Source: Scatomorpha sp036653715
Lineage (GTDB): Bacteria; Bacillota; Clostridia; Oscillospirales; Oscillospiraceae
Assembly: GCA_036653715.1 (NCBI GenBank)
Contig: JAVVTL010000001.1
Coordinates: 1-64,000 of the forward strand
Direction: 5' to 3'
Length of the DNA stretch: 64,000 bases
Every line of letters starts with the position of its first letter. The stretch's first letter is position 1. The notes below the pieces were generated by a model, which saw nothing but the letters and a program-made list of their open reading frames with translations, was not told the DNA's origin and searched no databases. Of the stretch, positions 33,252-42,044 are shown piece after piece. Both the position numbers and the translations under genes were made by a program.

Positions 33252-34126
33252 TTAAAAGTATGACCGGCTACGGCGGGGCAAAGGGCGAGGTCTGCGGCCT
33301 TGTCGTCACCGTCGAGGTCAAGAGCGTCAACAACCGCTACCTCGATACCTCGGTGAGACTGCCGCGCAGCCTCCTCTTTGCCGAGGACGCCATAAAATCC
33401 GCCGTGCAGTCGCACATCTCCCGCGGCAAGGTGGACGTTTTTGTCACCGTGGACAGCTCCGGCGCGGAGGATGCCGAGGTCAGGGTGAACGAGCCGCTAC
33501 TGCGCGGCTATCTCGCCGCCCTGCGCAGCATCTCCGAGAGCTTTCTTCTGCCGGACGACGTGACCGCCGTCGCCGCCTCAAAATTCCCGGACGTTCTCAC
33601 CGTCGCAAGGCGCGACATCGACAACGACCTGCTCTCCGCCGGCCTGCTCGAGATACTCGGGCGCGCGCTCTCGGACTTTGACGATATGCGAACCCGCGAG
33701 GGCGCAAAGCTCCGCGACGACGTCGCCGCCCGCATCGAAAACGTCGGCCGTCTCACCGGGATTGTCGAGCAAAACGCACCCGCCACGGTCTCCGAATACC
33801 GCGCGCGCCTTGAGCAAAAGCTTCGGGACGTCTTGCGGGACCACTCCGTGGACGAGAGCCGCATTCTCACCGAATGCGCCGTCTTCGCCGACAAAATAGC
33901 GGTGGATGAGGAGACCGTTCGTCTTCGCAGCCATCTCTCGCAGCTCAAGGGGATGATAAGCGGAAACTCCCCGGCGGGTCGCAAAATAGATTTCCTCATT
34001 CAGGAGCTTAACCGCGAGTCGAACACCATCGGCTCCAAGTGCCAGAATGCCGAGATAGCCTATGTGGTTATTGACCTCAAGGCCGAGATAGAAAAAATCC
34101 GCGAACAGATTCAGAATGTGGAGTGA
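33248..34126 (+). CDS. yicC: YicC family endoribonuclease
   Basis: 292 residues, the family norm. It begins IKSMTGYGGAKGEV with SVNNRYLDTSVRLPR, typical of the YicC N-terminal domain, and ends with the DUF1732 domain GRKIDFLIQELNRESNTIGSK (about residues 242-262). Recent work on E. coli YicC reports RNase activity. The gene precedes remA and gmk, an order conserved across Firmicutes. Start overlaps rseC stop. Confidence 0.95.
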   Translation: MIKSMTGYGGAKGEVCGLVVTVEVKSVNNRYLDTSVRLPRSLLFAEDAIKSAVQSHISRGKVDVFVTVDSSGAEDAEVRVNEPLLRGYLAALRSISESFLLPDDVTAVAASKFPDVLTVARRDIDNDLLSAGLLEILGRALSDFDDMRTREGAKLRDDVAARIENVGRLTGIVEQNAPATVSEYRARLEQKLRDVLRDHSVDESRILTECAVFADKIAVDEETVRLRSHLSQLKGMISGNSPAGRKIDFLIQELNRESNTIGSKCQNAEIAYVVIDLKAEIEKIREQIQNVE

Positions 34127-34132
34127 CCGGCA

Positions 34133-34408
34133 TTGAGGCTTATTAACATCGGTTTCGGGAGCATGATTTCCGAGGGGCGTCTTGTCGCTGTAGTGGCGCC
34201 GGACTCGGCTCCGATAAAACGAATAATTCAGGACGTGCGCGAGCGCGGCTCGCTCATCGACGCGAGCTACGGACGCAAGACGAGAGCCGTTATAATAACG
34301 GACAGCGGCCATGTCTTCCTCTCGGCGCTGACGCCGGAGGAAATTGTCGCCGACGACGCCACAGAGCGCGAGTCGATTGAGGGAGGTGCGTCCGATGGTG
34401 AAGAATAA
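34133..34408 (+). CDS. remA: DUF370 regulatory protein RemA
   Basis: 91 residues from a TTG start with GGAGTGA 7 nt upstream. The family opening RLINIGFGSMISEGRLVAVV and SAPIKRIIQD is unmistakable. In B. subtilis RemA is a DNA-binding activator of biofilm matrix genes and osmoprotection. The same order yicC-remA-gmk-rpoZ is present here. No matrix operon is in the window. Confidence 0.94.
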   Translation: MRLINIGFGSMISEGRLVAVVAPDSAPIKRIIQDVRERGSLIDASYGRKTRAVIITDSGHVFLSALTPEEIVADDATERESIEGGASDGEE

Positions 34409-35009
34409 ACGCGGAAAGCTCATTGTGATTTCCGGCCCATCGGGAGCCGGCAAGAGCACGGTCATAGGCAAGGTCATGGCACGGCGCTCCGACCTCTGTT
34501 TTTCCGTTTCGGTCACCACCCGCCCTCCGAGAGACGGCGAAATGCACGGCAGAGATTATTTTTTCATCACCCGCGAACGCTTTGCGGAGATGGCAGACAG
34601 CGCAGAGCTTTTGGAATATGCCGAGTATGTCGGCAACTGCTACGGTACGCCTCGTGACTACGTCGAGGACAAGCTTGCCTCCGGCGTGAGCGTCGTTTTG
34701 GACATAGAGGTTCAGGGCGCGGCTCAGGTCAGGTCAAATGACCCAAGCGCCATTATGATTTTCATCATACCGCCCTGTGCGAGCGAGCTTGAAAGCAGAC
34801 TTCGCAGGAGAAAGACAGACCCCGAGGAAAAAATCCGACATCGCCTTCTTCAGGCAAAAAACGAGTGCGCAGAGGCGCATAATTACGACTACATCGTCAT
34901 AAACGATGACCCCGATGCAGCCGCAAACGAATTGGATTCCATCATCACCGCCGAAAAATGCCGAGCGGCGGAGCGACTAAATCTTATAACAGAGGTGCTT
35001 TTATCATGA
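34395..35009 (+). CDS. gmk: Guanylate kinase
   Basis: 204 residues. P-loop is ISGPSGAGKSTVIGK near the N-terminus, followed by SVTTRPPRDGE and the GMP-binding LEYAEYVGNCYGTP. It converts GMP to GDP. ATG 34395 sits inside the remA end (14-nt overlap) with GGGAGGTG upstream. rpoZ begins at ATGA over its stop. Confidence 0.97.
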   Translation: MVKNKRGKLIVISGPSGAGKSTVIGKVMARRSDLCFSVSVTTRPPRDGEMHGRDYFFITRERFAEMADSAELLEYAEYVGNCYGTPRDYVEDKLASGVSVVLDIEVQGAAQVRSNDPSAIMIFIIPPCASELESRLRRRKTDPEEKIRHRLLQAKNECAEAHNYDYIVINDDPDAAANELDSIITAEKCRAAERLNLITEVLLS

Positions 35010-35203
35010 TGCTTTACCCACCGCTTTCCGACCTTGTTGAGAAGGTCGGCAGCCGTTATCTCCTTGTAAACCTTGTCTCGCGCAGAGCGCGCGGCATCTC
35101 CCAAAAGGCAGAGGAAGACTGCGAATTCCTCGAAAAAAAGCCGGTATCCCAGGCAATTGACGAGGTCTATTCCGGCAAGCTCACCATCAAAGAGCGGCAA
35201 TAA
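35006..35203 (+). CDS. rpoZ: RNA polymerase omega subunit
   Basis: 65 residues. MMLYPPLSDLVEKVGSRYLLVNLVSRRAR is the omega core, with the later KKPVSQAIDEV motif. The shorter length matches Firmicutes omega. It supports RNA polymerase assembly. The start overlaps gmk; GAGGTG at 34993 precedes it. Confidence 0.94.
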   Translation: MMLYPPLSDLVEKVGSRYLLVNLVSRRARGISQKAEEDCEFLEKKPVSQAIDEVYSGKLTIKERQ

Positions 35204-35218
35204 GTTTCAGTTCGTTGA

Positions 35219-35239
35219 GGGCGGGGCATAGCCCCGCCC
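35219..35239 (+). terminator. GC hairpin after rpoZ
   Basis: Perfect stem GGGCGGGGC / GCCCCGCCC with ATA loop and no T tract; probably an attenuating structure and not a full stop. Confidence 0.4.
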
Positions 35240-35275
35240 TGCCAATTATCCACTCATCCTGAAAGGCGGAGCCGT

Positions 35276-37525
35276 ATGCCGGACATGACAATTGCAAAAA
35301 TCGCCGTCTCCGGTATCAGCTACGGTTTGGATCGGCCATACGACTACTCCATACCCGCCGAGCTTCGCGCAGGCGTTTTGCCGGGTGCGCGGGTAGTCGT
35401 GCCGTTTTCACGCGGGAACCGCCCCGCAGAGGGGATAGTCCTCGCGCTTTCCGAGGTCAGCGCCTTCCAAAAGCTGAAACCCGTGACGAGCGTCACGGAC
35501 CCGCAGCCCCTCCTCACGCCGGCTCAGCTCAAGCTCGCTCTTTGGATGCGAGAGCGCTTTTTCTGCACGGTATACGACGCGATAAGGGCGATGCTGCCCG
35601 CCGGATTTTGGTGCACAAAGGGCAGACGCCGCGCCGGCGATAAGACCGTGGACATGCTCTCCCTCGCCATCCCGGTTGAGGAGGCCGCAGAGCTGGCGGC
35701 GCAAAAATCCCGCAGAGCGCCCCAGCAGGCCGAGCTTTTGCGGACTCTCTGTACGACGGGTCGCGTCTCCTCGGCGGAGCTGCGCGCCTTTACCGGCGCC
35801 TCCCTTCAGTCGCTGAAGGTCCTTGTCGACGCAGGACTTGTCGAGGTCGAGACGGAGCAGGTTTTCCGCCGCCCCGACCATTTCGAGGGCGAGCTTATCC
35901 CCACGCCGGAGCTGTCGGAGAGTCAGAAGCTCGCGTTTGACGGCATCCTCGCCATGGCGGACGGGAAAAAGGCCTCGGGTGCGCTCCTTTTCGGCGTCAC
36001 GGGCAGCGGAAAAACCACCGTCTATATCCGCCTTATCGACGAGATGCTAAAAAGAGACAGGTCGTCAATTCTCCTCGTCCCGGAAATTGCCCTGACCCCT
36101 CAAATGCTGCGCACCTTCTCCTCCCACTTCGGCGACGAGATTGCCGTCATGCACAGCAGCCTCTCCATAGGCGAGCGCTACGACGAATGGAGCCGCATAA
36201 AGCAGGGACTGGCACACGTTGTCATAGGAACACGCAGCGCCGTGTTTGCGCCTGTGGAAAAGCTGGGAATAATAATAATCGACGAGGAGCAGGAGGACAC
36301 CTATAAGTCCGAAAACACCCCCCGCTATCACGCCAGAGACGTGGCGAAATTTCGCTGCAGCGCCGAAAACGCCCTTTTGCTCTTGGGCTCCGCGACGCCG
36401 GATGTCGAGAGCCGCTATTGGGCGCAGACGGGGCGCTACGCTTATTTTTCGCTCCCGACCCGCTTCAACGAGCTTGCCCTGCCGAGCGTCGAGATAGTCG
36501 ATATGAAGCGCGAGCTGCGCCGAGGCAACGGCGGAGCAATAAGCTCCGTCCTCCGCGAGGAGCTTGAAAAAAATCTCCGAACCGGCGAACAGAGCATACT
36601 TTTCCTGAACCGACGAGGCGCAAACAGGCTCATAACCTGCGTCGAATGCGGCTACACCTATAAGTGCCCGCGCTGCAGCGTCAGCCTCACCTACCACAGC
36701 TACGGCAAAAAACTGCTCTGCCACTACTGCGGCTACACCGCCCGCATAGACAGCGTCTGCCCCGATTGCGGCGGTCGCTTCAGCTACGTCGGCGCGGGCA
36801 CGCAAAAGGTGGAGGAGGAGCTTTCGGAGCTGTTTCCCGGCGTCTCCATCCTCAGAATGGACACGGACACCGTTGTCCCCGCCGGCGGGCACGACGCCCT
36901 GCTCTCCCGCTTTCGCGAGGAGAACATCCCAATCATGGTCGGCACGCAGATGGTCACAAAGGGACTTAACTTCGAAAACGTCACCCTTGTCGGCGTAATC
37001 TCGGCGGACCAAAGCCTCTATGCCGGCGATTACCGCTCGGCGGAGCGCACCTTTTCGCTGATAACTCAGGTCGTGGGTCGCTCCGGGCGCTTTGAACGCC
37101 CCGGCCGCGCGGTCATCCAAACCTTCACCCCGGAAAATCAGGTGATACGTCAGGCCGCCGCTCAGGATTACGACAGCTTTTACAATTCCGAGATTGAGCT
37201 GCGCCGCCTGCAGCTTTCCCCGCCGTTTGCGGAGCTTTTGGCGGTCACCGTCTCCGGGACGGACGAGACCTCGGTGCTCCGCTGTGCCGCCGCCGCGAGG
37301 GACGAGCTTATTCACTCAATCAGAGGCGTCGACGGCACGCGCGTCCTCGGCCCCGCGCCGCTGCCGGTGGTGAGGGTAATGGACCGCTACCGCTACCGCG
37401 TAACTCTCTGCGCCCCGGCGGGCGCGGGTCTGCGCAGGGCGGTATCCGAGCTTGTCATCGGCTTTTCACTCGATAAAAAATACAGAGATGTTTCAATTTA
37501 TGCGGATAACAATCCCGCGGATTAG
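35276..37525 (+). CDS. priA: Primosomal protein N' (replication restart helicase PriA)
   Basis: 749 residues. The 3'BD N-terminal domain is followed by the helicase core with Walker A GVTGSGKTT (about residue 243) and the DEExx box IIDEEQEDTYK. The zinc region has eight cysteines: CVECGYTYKCPRC, CHYCGY and CPDCGG. The late GTQMVTKGLNFENVTLVG motif completes the helicase. It reloads the replisome at stalled forks. ATG 35276 is preceded by AAAGGCGGAG. Confidence 0.97.
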   Translation: MPDMTIAKIAVSGISYGLDRPYDYSIPAELRAGVLPGARVVVPFSRGNRPAEGIVLALSEVSAFQKLKPVTSVTDPQPLLTPAQLKLALWMRERFFCTVYDAIRAMLPAGFWCTKGRRRAGDKTVDMLSLAIPVEEAAELAAQKSRRAPQQAELLRTLCTTGRVSSAELRAFTGASLQSLKVLVDAGLVEVETEQVFRRPDHFEGELIPTPELSESQKLAFDGILAMADGKKASGALLFGVTGSGKTTVYIRLIDEMLKRDRSSILLVPEIALTPQMLRTFSSHFGDEIAVMHSSLSIGERYDEWSRIKQGLAHVVIGTRSAVFAPVEKLGIIIIDEEQEDTYKSENTPRYHARDVAKFRCSAENALLLLGSATPDVESRYWAQTGRYAYFSLPTRFNELALPSVEIVDMKRELRRGNGGAISSVLREELEKNLRTGEQSILFLNRRGANRLITCVECGYTYKCPRCSVSLTYHSYGKKLLCHYCGYTARIDSVCPDCGGRFSYVGAGTQKVEEELSELFPGVSILRMDTDTVVPAGGHDALLSRFREENIPIMVGTQMVTKGLNFENVTLVGVISADQSLYAGDYRSAERTFSLITQVVGRSGRFERPGRAVIQTFTPENQVIRQAAAQDYDSFYNSEIELRRLQLSPPFAELLAVTVSGTDETSVLRCAAAARDELIHSIRGVDGTRVLGPAPLPVVRVMDRYRYRVTLCAPAGAGLRRAVSELVIGFSLDKKYRDVSIYADNNPAD

Positions 37526-37536
37526 GAGTTGTGGAT

Positions 37537-38049
37537 ATGGCGCTTAGAAAAATACTTACTACAGGACAGCCGGCGCTCGGCAAGCATTGCCGCGAGGTGA
37601 CGGACTTCTCGCCCCGCCTCTGGGAGCTTTTGGACGACATGAAGGAGACGCTGCTTGCGGCAAACGGCGTCGGTCTTGCCGCGCCGCAGGTGGGCATTCT
37701 CCGCCGCGCGGTACTTGTCCTCGAGACAAACGTCCCGGAGGGCGAGGAGGAATACGTCATCGAGCTGATTAACCCCGAGGTCATCGAGTGCTCCGGCGAG
37801 CAAAACGGACCCGAGGGCTGCCTCTCCGTCCCCGGAGAATACGGCCTCGTCCGCCGCCCCATGAACGTCACCGTGAGGGCGCAGGACAGAAACGGCAAGT
37901 TTTTCGAAGTCTCCGGCGAGGGACTTACGGCGCGCGCCTTCTGCCATGAGGCAGACCATCTTGAGGGCGTTTTATTCACCGCCTTGGCGGAGCGTATGCT
38001 CACTCAGGAGGAAATTTCCGGCGGCAACGACGAGACAGAGGTAGACTGA
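37537..38049 (+). CDS. def: Peptide deformylase
   Basis: 170 residues. All three motifs are present: GVGLAAPQVGI (about residue 44), EGCLSVPGEYG (about 92) and the metal site CHEADHLEGVLF (about 134). It removes the formyl group from nascent proteins. ATG 37537 has AGGAG 8 nt upstream, better than the GTG at 37531. fmt follows after 2 nt. Confidence 0.97.
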   Translation: MALRKILTTGQPALGKHCREVTDFSPRLWELLDDMKETLLAANGVGLAAPQVGILRRAVLVLETNVPEGEEEYVIELINPEVIECSGEQNGPEGCLSVPGEYGLVRRPMNVTVRAQDRNGKFFEVSGEGLTARAFCHEADHLEGVLFTALAERMLTQEEISGGNDETEVD

Positions 38050-38051
38050 GC

Positions 38052-38969
38052 ATGCGTATCGTATTCATGGGAACACCGGATTTCGCGGCGTCGTCGCTGA
38101 AGGCTCTTATTGAAAACGGCTTTGACATTGTCGGCGTCTTCACCCAGCCGGACAAGCCGCGCGACAGGGGAATGAGACCCGCGTTTTCGCCCGTCAAGGA
38201 GCTTGCCCTCGGCAGCTCGCTCGCAGTCTTCCAGCCCGAGAAGCTGCGCGACGGCGCGGCGACGGAGCTGCTTCGCGAGCTTAGGCCGGACGTCCTTGTC
38301 GTCGTGGCCTACGGCAAATTGCTCCCGGACGACATCCTCGCCCTGCCGACCATGGGCGCCATAAACGTCCACGCCTCGCTGCTCCCGAAATACCGCGGCG
38401 CAGCCCCCATCCAGTGGTCAGTCCTTAACGGCGACAAAACCACGGGCGTCACCACCATGTACCTCGCGCACGACATGGACGCCGGAGATGTAATCTATAC
38501 CGACGAAACCGAGATTGGCGAGTTTGAGACGGCCGGCGAGCTTTTTGACAGACTTGCCGACATGGGCGCGAGCCTGCTCGTCCGCACACTGCGCGATATG
38601 CAGCGCGGCACCGCCCCAAGGACGGCTCAGGACGCCGAAAAGGCGACCTATGTCAAGCAGCTTGATAAAAGCATCTGCCCGATTGACTGGAACAAGTCGC
38701 CGAGGGATATAGTCAAACATATATGCGGCCTCGACCCATGGCCCGTCGCCACGATGCAGCTTGAGGGCGCGTCCTTCCGCGTTTTCTCGGCCGAATACAC
38801 CGAGAACCGCGTCGATAAAGCGCCGGGTGCCCTCGTCTCCGCCGGAAAGCGCGGCATTGAAATTGCCTGCGCGGACGGCGCGACGCTTCTCATAACAGAA
38901 TTGCAGGCACCGGGCAAAAAGCGCGTCCGTGCGTCAGACTGGCTCCTTGGCCACCCGATAAGCCTGTGA
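38052..38969 (+). CDS. fmt: Methionyl-tRNA formyltransferase
   Basis: 305 residues. The N-terminal formyltransferase domain has the folate and active-site motif HASLLPKYRGAAPIQW (about residues 107-122) and the opening IVFMGTPDFAASSLKAL. The C-terminal OB-like domain binds initiator tRNA. It formylates Met-tRNA before initiation and pairs with def upstream. The rsmB start overlaps its stop by four bases. Confidence 0.97.
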   Translation: MRIVFMGTPDFAASSLKALIENGFDIVGVFTQPDKPRDRGMRPAFSPVKELALGSSLAVFQPEKLRDGAATELLRELRPDVLVVVAYGKLLPDDILALPTMGAINVHASLLPKYRGAAPIQWSVLNGDKTTGVTTMYLAHDMDAGDVIYTDETEIGEFETAGELFDRLADMGASLLVRTLRDMQRGTAPRTAQDAEKATYVKQLDKSICPIDWNKSPRDIVKHICGLDPWPVATMQLEGASFRVFSAEYTENRVDKAPGALVSAGKRGIEIACADGATLLITELQAPGKKRVRASDWLLGHPISL

Positions 38970-40249
38970 ATGAGCGCAAAGCGGCGCTCGCCGCACTTGA
39001 GAGATATCGCCGTTCGGGCGAGTTCTCCGAATCCGCGCTCGACAGGGTCATAACTTCCGGCGGCCTTGACACGCGTGAGGCCGCGCTCTGTACGCGGATT
39101 GTCTATTGCGTCCTTCAAAATACGGCCCTGCTTGACCACTGCATAGCGAGCTATTCCACAGTCCCCCCAAAAAGGCTGGAGCCGAAGGTGCTGGACATTC
39201 TGCGCCTCTCCGCCGCACAGCTCCTCTTTATGGACAGAATCCCCAAAAGCGCCGCCGTGGACGAGGGCGTCGCCCTCTGCAAGACCTCGGACAGCAAGCG
39301 CGCTTCGGGACTTGTGAACGCCGTCCTGCGTCGGATTTCCGAGAACGCCGCAAGCCTCCCGCCAATACCGGGGGAGGGGACTGCCGGGTATCTCGCCACA
39401 AAATACAGCCATCCGCTTTGGCTTGCGGAGCTGCTCCTTGCCGAGCGGGGCTATGACTTCACCGAGGCGTTTTTTGCCGCCAACAATACCGAGCCGCCCA
39501 TCTGCGCCGTCGTCAACACCCTCAAAACGGACGCGGAAAGCCTCTCGCTCCTGCTCACCGAGCGCGGTGCAAAGGTCGCGCACGGCCAGCTTTCGGACTG
39601 CCTCCTGCTTCAGGAGGTCGGCAGACTAACCTCGCTGCCCGAGTTTCTTTCGGGACTGTTCTACATTCAGGACGAGGCCGCGCGCCGTGCCGTACTCGAA
39701 TCCGGAGCCGCGTCGGGCATGAACGTTCTTGACGCCTGCGCCGCGCCCGGCGGCAAGAGCTTTGCCGCCGCAATCCAAATGAAAAACAGCGGCCGCATAA
39801 TTGCCTGCGATATAGGCACAAAAAAACTCACAAAAATTTCCGAGGGCGCCGCAAGGCTCGGCATAGACTGCATAGAGGCGCGCACCATGGACGCGAGAAC
39901 GCCGGACGCCGACCTCATAAATTTTGCCGACGTGGTTTTGGCGGACTGCCCCTGCTCCGGCATGGGCGTCATACGCAAAAAGCCCGAGATACGCTACAAA
40001 TCCGAGCAGGAGCTGCTGCCGCTTCCGGAAATACAGCGGGCCATCCTCTCCGGCCTCGCCCCCTGTGTGAAGCCCGGCGGCGTGCTGCTATACTCGACCT
40101 GCACGGTGCTGAAACGCGAGAATGAGGACGTCGTCGCCGCGTTTCTTGACACAAACCCCGATTTTTCGGCGGAAAAAATGCAGACCTATTGGCCGCAGAT
40201 ACACGGAACGGACGGATTTTTTATATGCAAACTGATAAAATCGACATAA
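38966..40249 (+). CDS. rsmB: 16S rRNA (cytosine-967-C5)-methyltransferase
   Basis: 427 residues. The N-terminal NusB-like domain (to about residue 140) precedes the SAM methyltransferase with DACAAPGGKSFAAA, the first catalytic-cysteine motif VLADCPCSGMGVIRKKPE, and LYSTCTV with the second cysteine. GTG start overlaps fmt. The order def-fmt-rsmB-rlmN is the standard Firmicutes arrangement. Confidence 0.96.
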   Translation: MNERKAALAALERYRRSGEFSESALDRVITSGGLDTREAALCTRIVYCVLQNTALLDHCIASYSTVPPKRLEPKVLDILRLSAAQLLFMDRIPKSAAVDEGVALCKTSDSKRASGLVNAVLRRISENAASLPPIPGEGTAGYLATKYSHPLWLAELLLAERGYDFTEAFFAANNTEPPICAVVNTLKTDAESLSLLLTERGAKVAHGQLSDCLLLQEVGRLTSLPEFLSGLFYIQDEAARRAVLESGAASGMNVLDACAAPGGKSFAAAIQMKNSGRIIACDIGTKKLTKISEGAARLGIDCIEARTMDARTPDADLINFADVVLADCPCSGMGVIRKKPEIRYKSEQELLPLPEIQRAILSGLAPCVKPGGVLLYSTCTVLKRENEDVVAAFLDTNPDFSAEKMQTYWPQIHGTDGFFICKLIKST

Positions 40250-41265
40250 AATCCCTGCTGCCGGAGGAGCTTGCCGCAGCGCTTGTCGCCATCGGCGAGC
40301 CGAAATACCGCGCCGCTCAGGTGTATCGCTGGCTGTCACAGGGGGCAGAGAGCTTTGCGGAGATGACAAATCTCTCCATGTCCCTGCGGGATAAGCTCGC
40401 CGCCGCATTTTACCTTGAGCCGCCGACGCCCCTGCGAAAGCAGGTCTCCGCCGAGGACGGCACCATAAAATATCTCTGGCAGCTGCGCGACGGCAACGCC
40501 GTCGAGACCGTCGTCATGCGCTACAAATACGGCAATACAGTCTGCATTTCCACGCAGGTCGGCTGCCGTCAGGGCTGCGCCTTCTGCGCCTCCACCATCG
40601 GCGGACTTGAGCGCTGCCTGGAGCCGTCCGAGATGCTGGACGAGGTCATGTTCTCCCAAAAGGACTCGGGACTTCCCATCTCCAACATCGTCCTCATGGG
40701 CATAGGCGAGCCATTGGACAACTTCGACAATGTCATAAAATTCCTGCGCCTCGTGAATTCCTCGGACGGAATGAACATCGGTATGCGCCATATTTCCCTC
40801 TCCACCTGCGGAATTACAGAAAAATTTGACAAACTGTCCGCACTTAATTTACAATTGACCTTATCCGTATCTCTCCATGCTCCCGACGACGAGACCCGCT
40901 CGCGGCTCATGCCCGCAAACAGGGGCAGGGGAGTGGAGGAGCTTATGTGCGCCTGCGAGCGATATTTCGCCGCGACGGGGCGCAGAATATCCTTTGAATA
41001 CGCCATGATTGACGGCGTGAACGACTCAATCGCGCAGGCGCGGCTTCTTGCCGCCCACGCCAAGAGAGTCTCGGCACATGTGAACCTTATTCCGTTGAAC
41101 CATGTTGAGGAGAGCAAATTTTTACCGACGCCGCCCAAGCGGCTGAAGGAATTTGAAGATATACTTATAGGCGAGGGTATAAACGTGACGGTGCGCCGCA
41201 AGCTCGGCGGAGACATTGACGCCTCCTGCGGCCAGCTAAGAAAGAAAACTGCGGAGGGCAGATAA
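40225..41265 (+). CDS. rlmN: Dual-specificity 23S rRNA/tRNA adenine-C2 methyltransferase
   Basis: 346-residue radical SAM enzyme. The cluster motif C-x3-C-x2-C is CRQGCAFC (about residue 113). MGIGEPLDNFDNV and the late catalytic cysteine in DASCGQL (about 335) are present. It methylates A2503 of 23S rRNA and A37 of some tRNAs. The ATG at 40225 overlaps the end of rsmB by 25 nt with a weak ribosome-binding site, so coupling to rsmB translation is likely. Confidence 0.96.
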   Translation: MQTDKIDIKSLLPEELAAALVAIGEPKYRAAQVYRWLSQGAESFAEMTNLSMSLRDKLAAAFYLEPPTPLRKQVSAEDGTIKYLWQLRDGNAVETVVMRYKYGNTVCISTQVGCRQGCAFCASTIGGLERCLEPSEMLDEVMFSQKDSGLPISNIVLMGIGEPLDNFDNVIKFLRLVNSSDGMNIGMRHISLSTCGITEKFDKLSALNLQLTLSVSLHAPDDETRSRLMPANRGRGVEELMCACERYFAATGRRISFEYAMIDGVNDSIAQARLLAAHAKRVSAHVNLIPLNHVEESKFLPTPPKRLKEFEDILIGEGINVTVRRKLGGDIDASCGQLRKKTAEGR

Positions 41266-41289
41266 GCCCCTCCCCCCCATAGGAGAACA

Positions 41290-42027
41290 ATGAACAGTTT
41301 TGGCATCACGGACAGGGGTAAAGTAAGACGGGAAAATCAGGACAGCTTCCTTATTGAGCGCATCGACTCAAGAGGCTGTCTCGTCGCCGTGCTGTGCGAC
41401 GGCATGGGAGGCGCGAAAGCGGGGAACGTCGCGAGCGACGTCGCCGCCAAGGCCTTCATGACCCACGCGGTGACAAAGCTCACCGCCTCGCGCCTGAAAA
41501 GGCCGGACTGCGCCGCCATAATGACGCAGGCCTGCGCAGACGCCAACAATATGGTCTACAGCTATTCCTGCTTTGACAGCGAGTACACGGGTATGGGTAC
41601 GACAATGGTCGCCGCCGTGATGGACGAGAGCCGAACCTTTGTCCTAAACGTCGGTGACAGCAGAGCCTACAAAATCTCAAGAGGCCGCGCCACCCAAATA
41701 ACCCGCGACCACTCCCTCGTGCAGGAGATGGTTGACAGAGGCGATATAACGCCGGAGGAAGCAAGGTCCCATCCCCGCAGAAACGTCATAACGCGCGTTT
41801 TGGGCGTGGACGAGCGCGTGCCCTGCGACATTTTCGCGCCCAAGCTCATGAGGGGCGACATGCTCCTTCTCTGCTCCGACGGGCTTACCAATATGCTGGA
41901 CGACGACGAGCTGTCCGCTTTCGCAAAGTCGCACGGCGACCCGCTCTCTCTCGGCAAGGCGCTGATGGGAGAGTCGCTTGCGCGCGGCGCGAGGGACAAC
42001 GTGACGATAGTACTAATATCAAAATGA
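41290..42027 (+). CDS. prpC: PP2C-family Ser/Thr phosphatase (PrpC/Stp)
   Basis: 245 residues. Metal-binding motifs RRENQDSF, LCDGMGGAKAGNVAS, VGDSRAYKI and the terminal RGARDNVTIVL are all in place. It dephosphorylates targets of the partner kinase PrkC, encoded 17 nt downstream. AGGAG precedes the ATG. Confidence 0.96.
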   Translation: MNSFGITDRGKVRRENQDSFLIERIDSRGCLVAVLCDGMGGAKAGNVASDVAAKAFMTHAVTKLTASRLKRPDCAAIMTQACADANNMVYSYSCFDSEYTGMGTTMVAAVMDESRTFVLNVGDSRAYKISRGRATQITRDHSLVQEMVDRGDITPEEARSHPRRNVITRVLGVDERVPCDIFAPKLMRGDMLLLCSDGLTNMLDDDELSAFAKSHGDPLSLGKALMGESLARGARDNVTIVLISK

Positions 42028-42044
42028 CCCCCATGGAGGCGGCT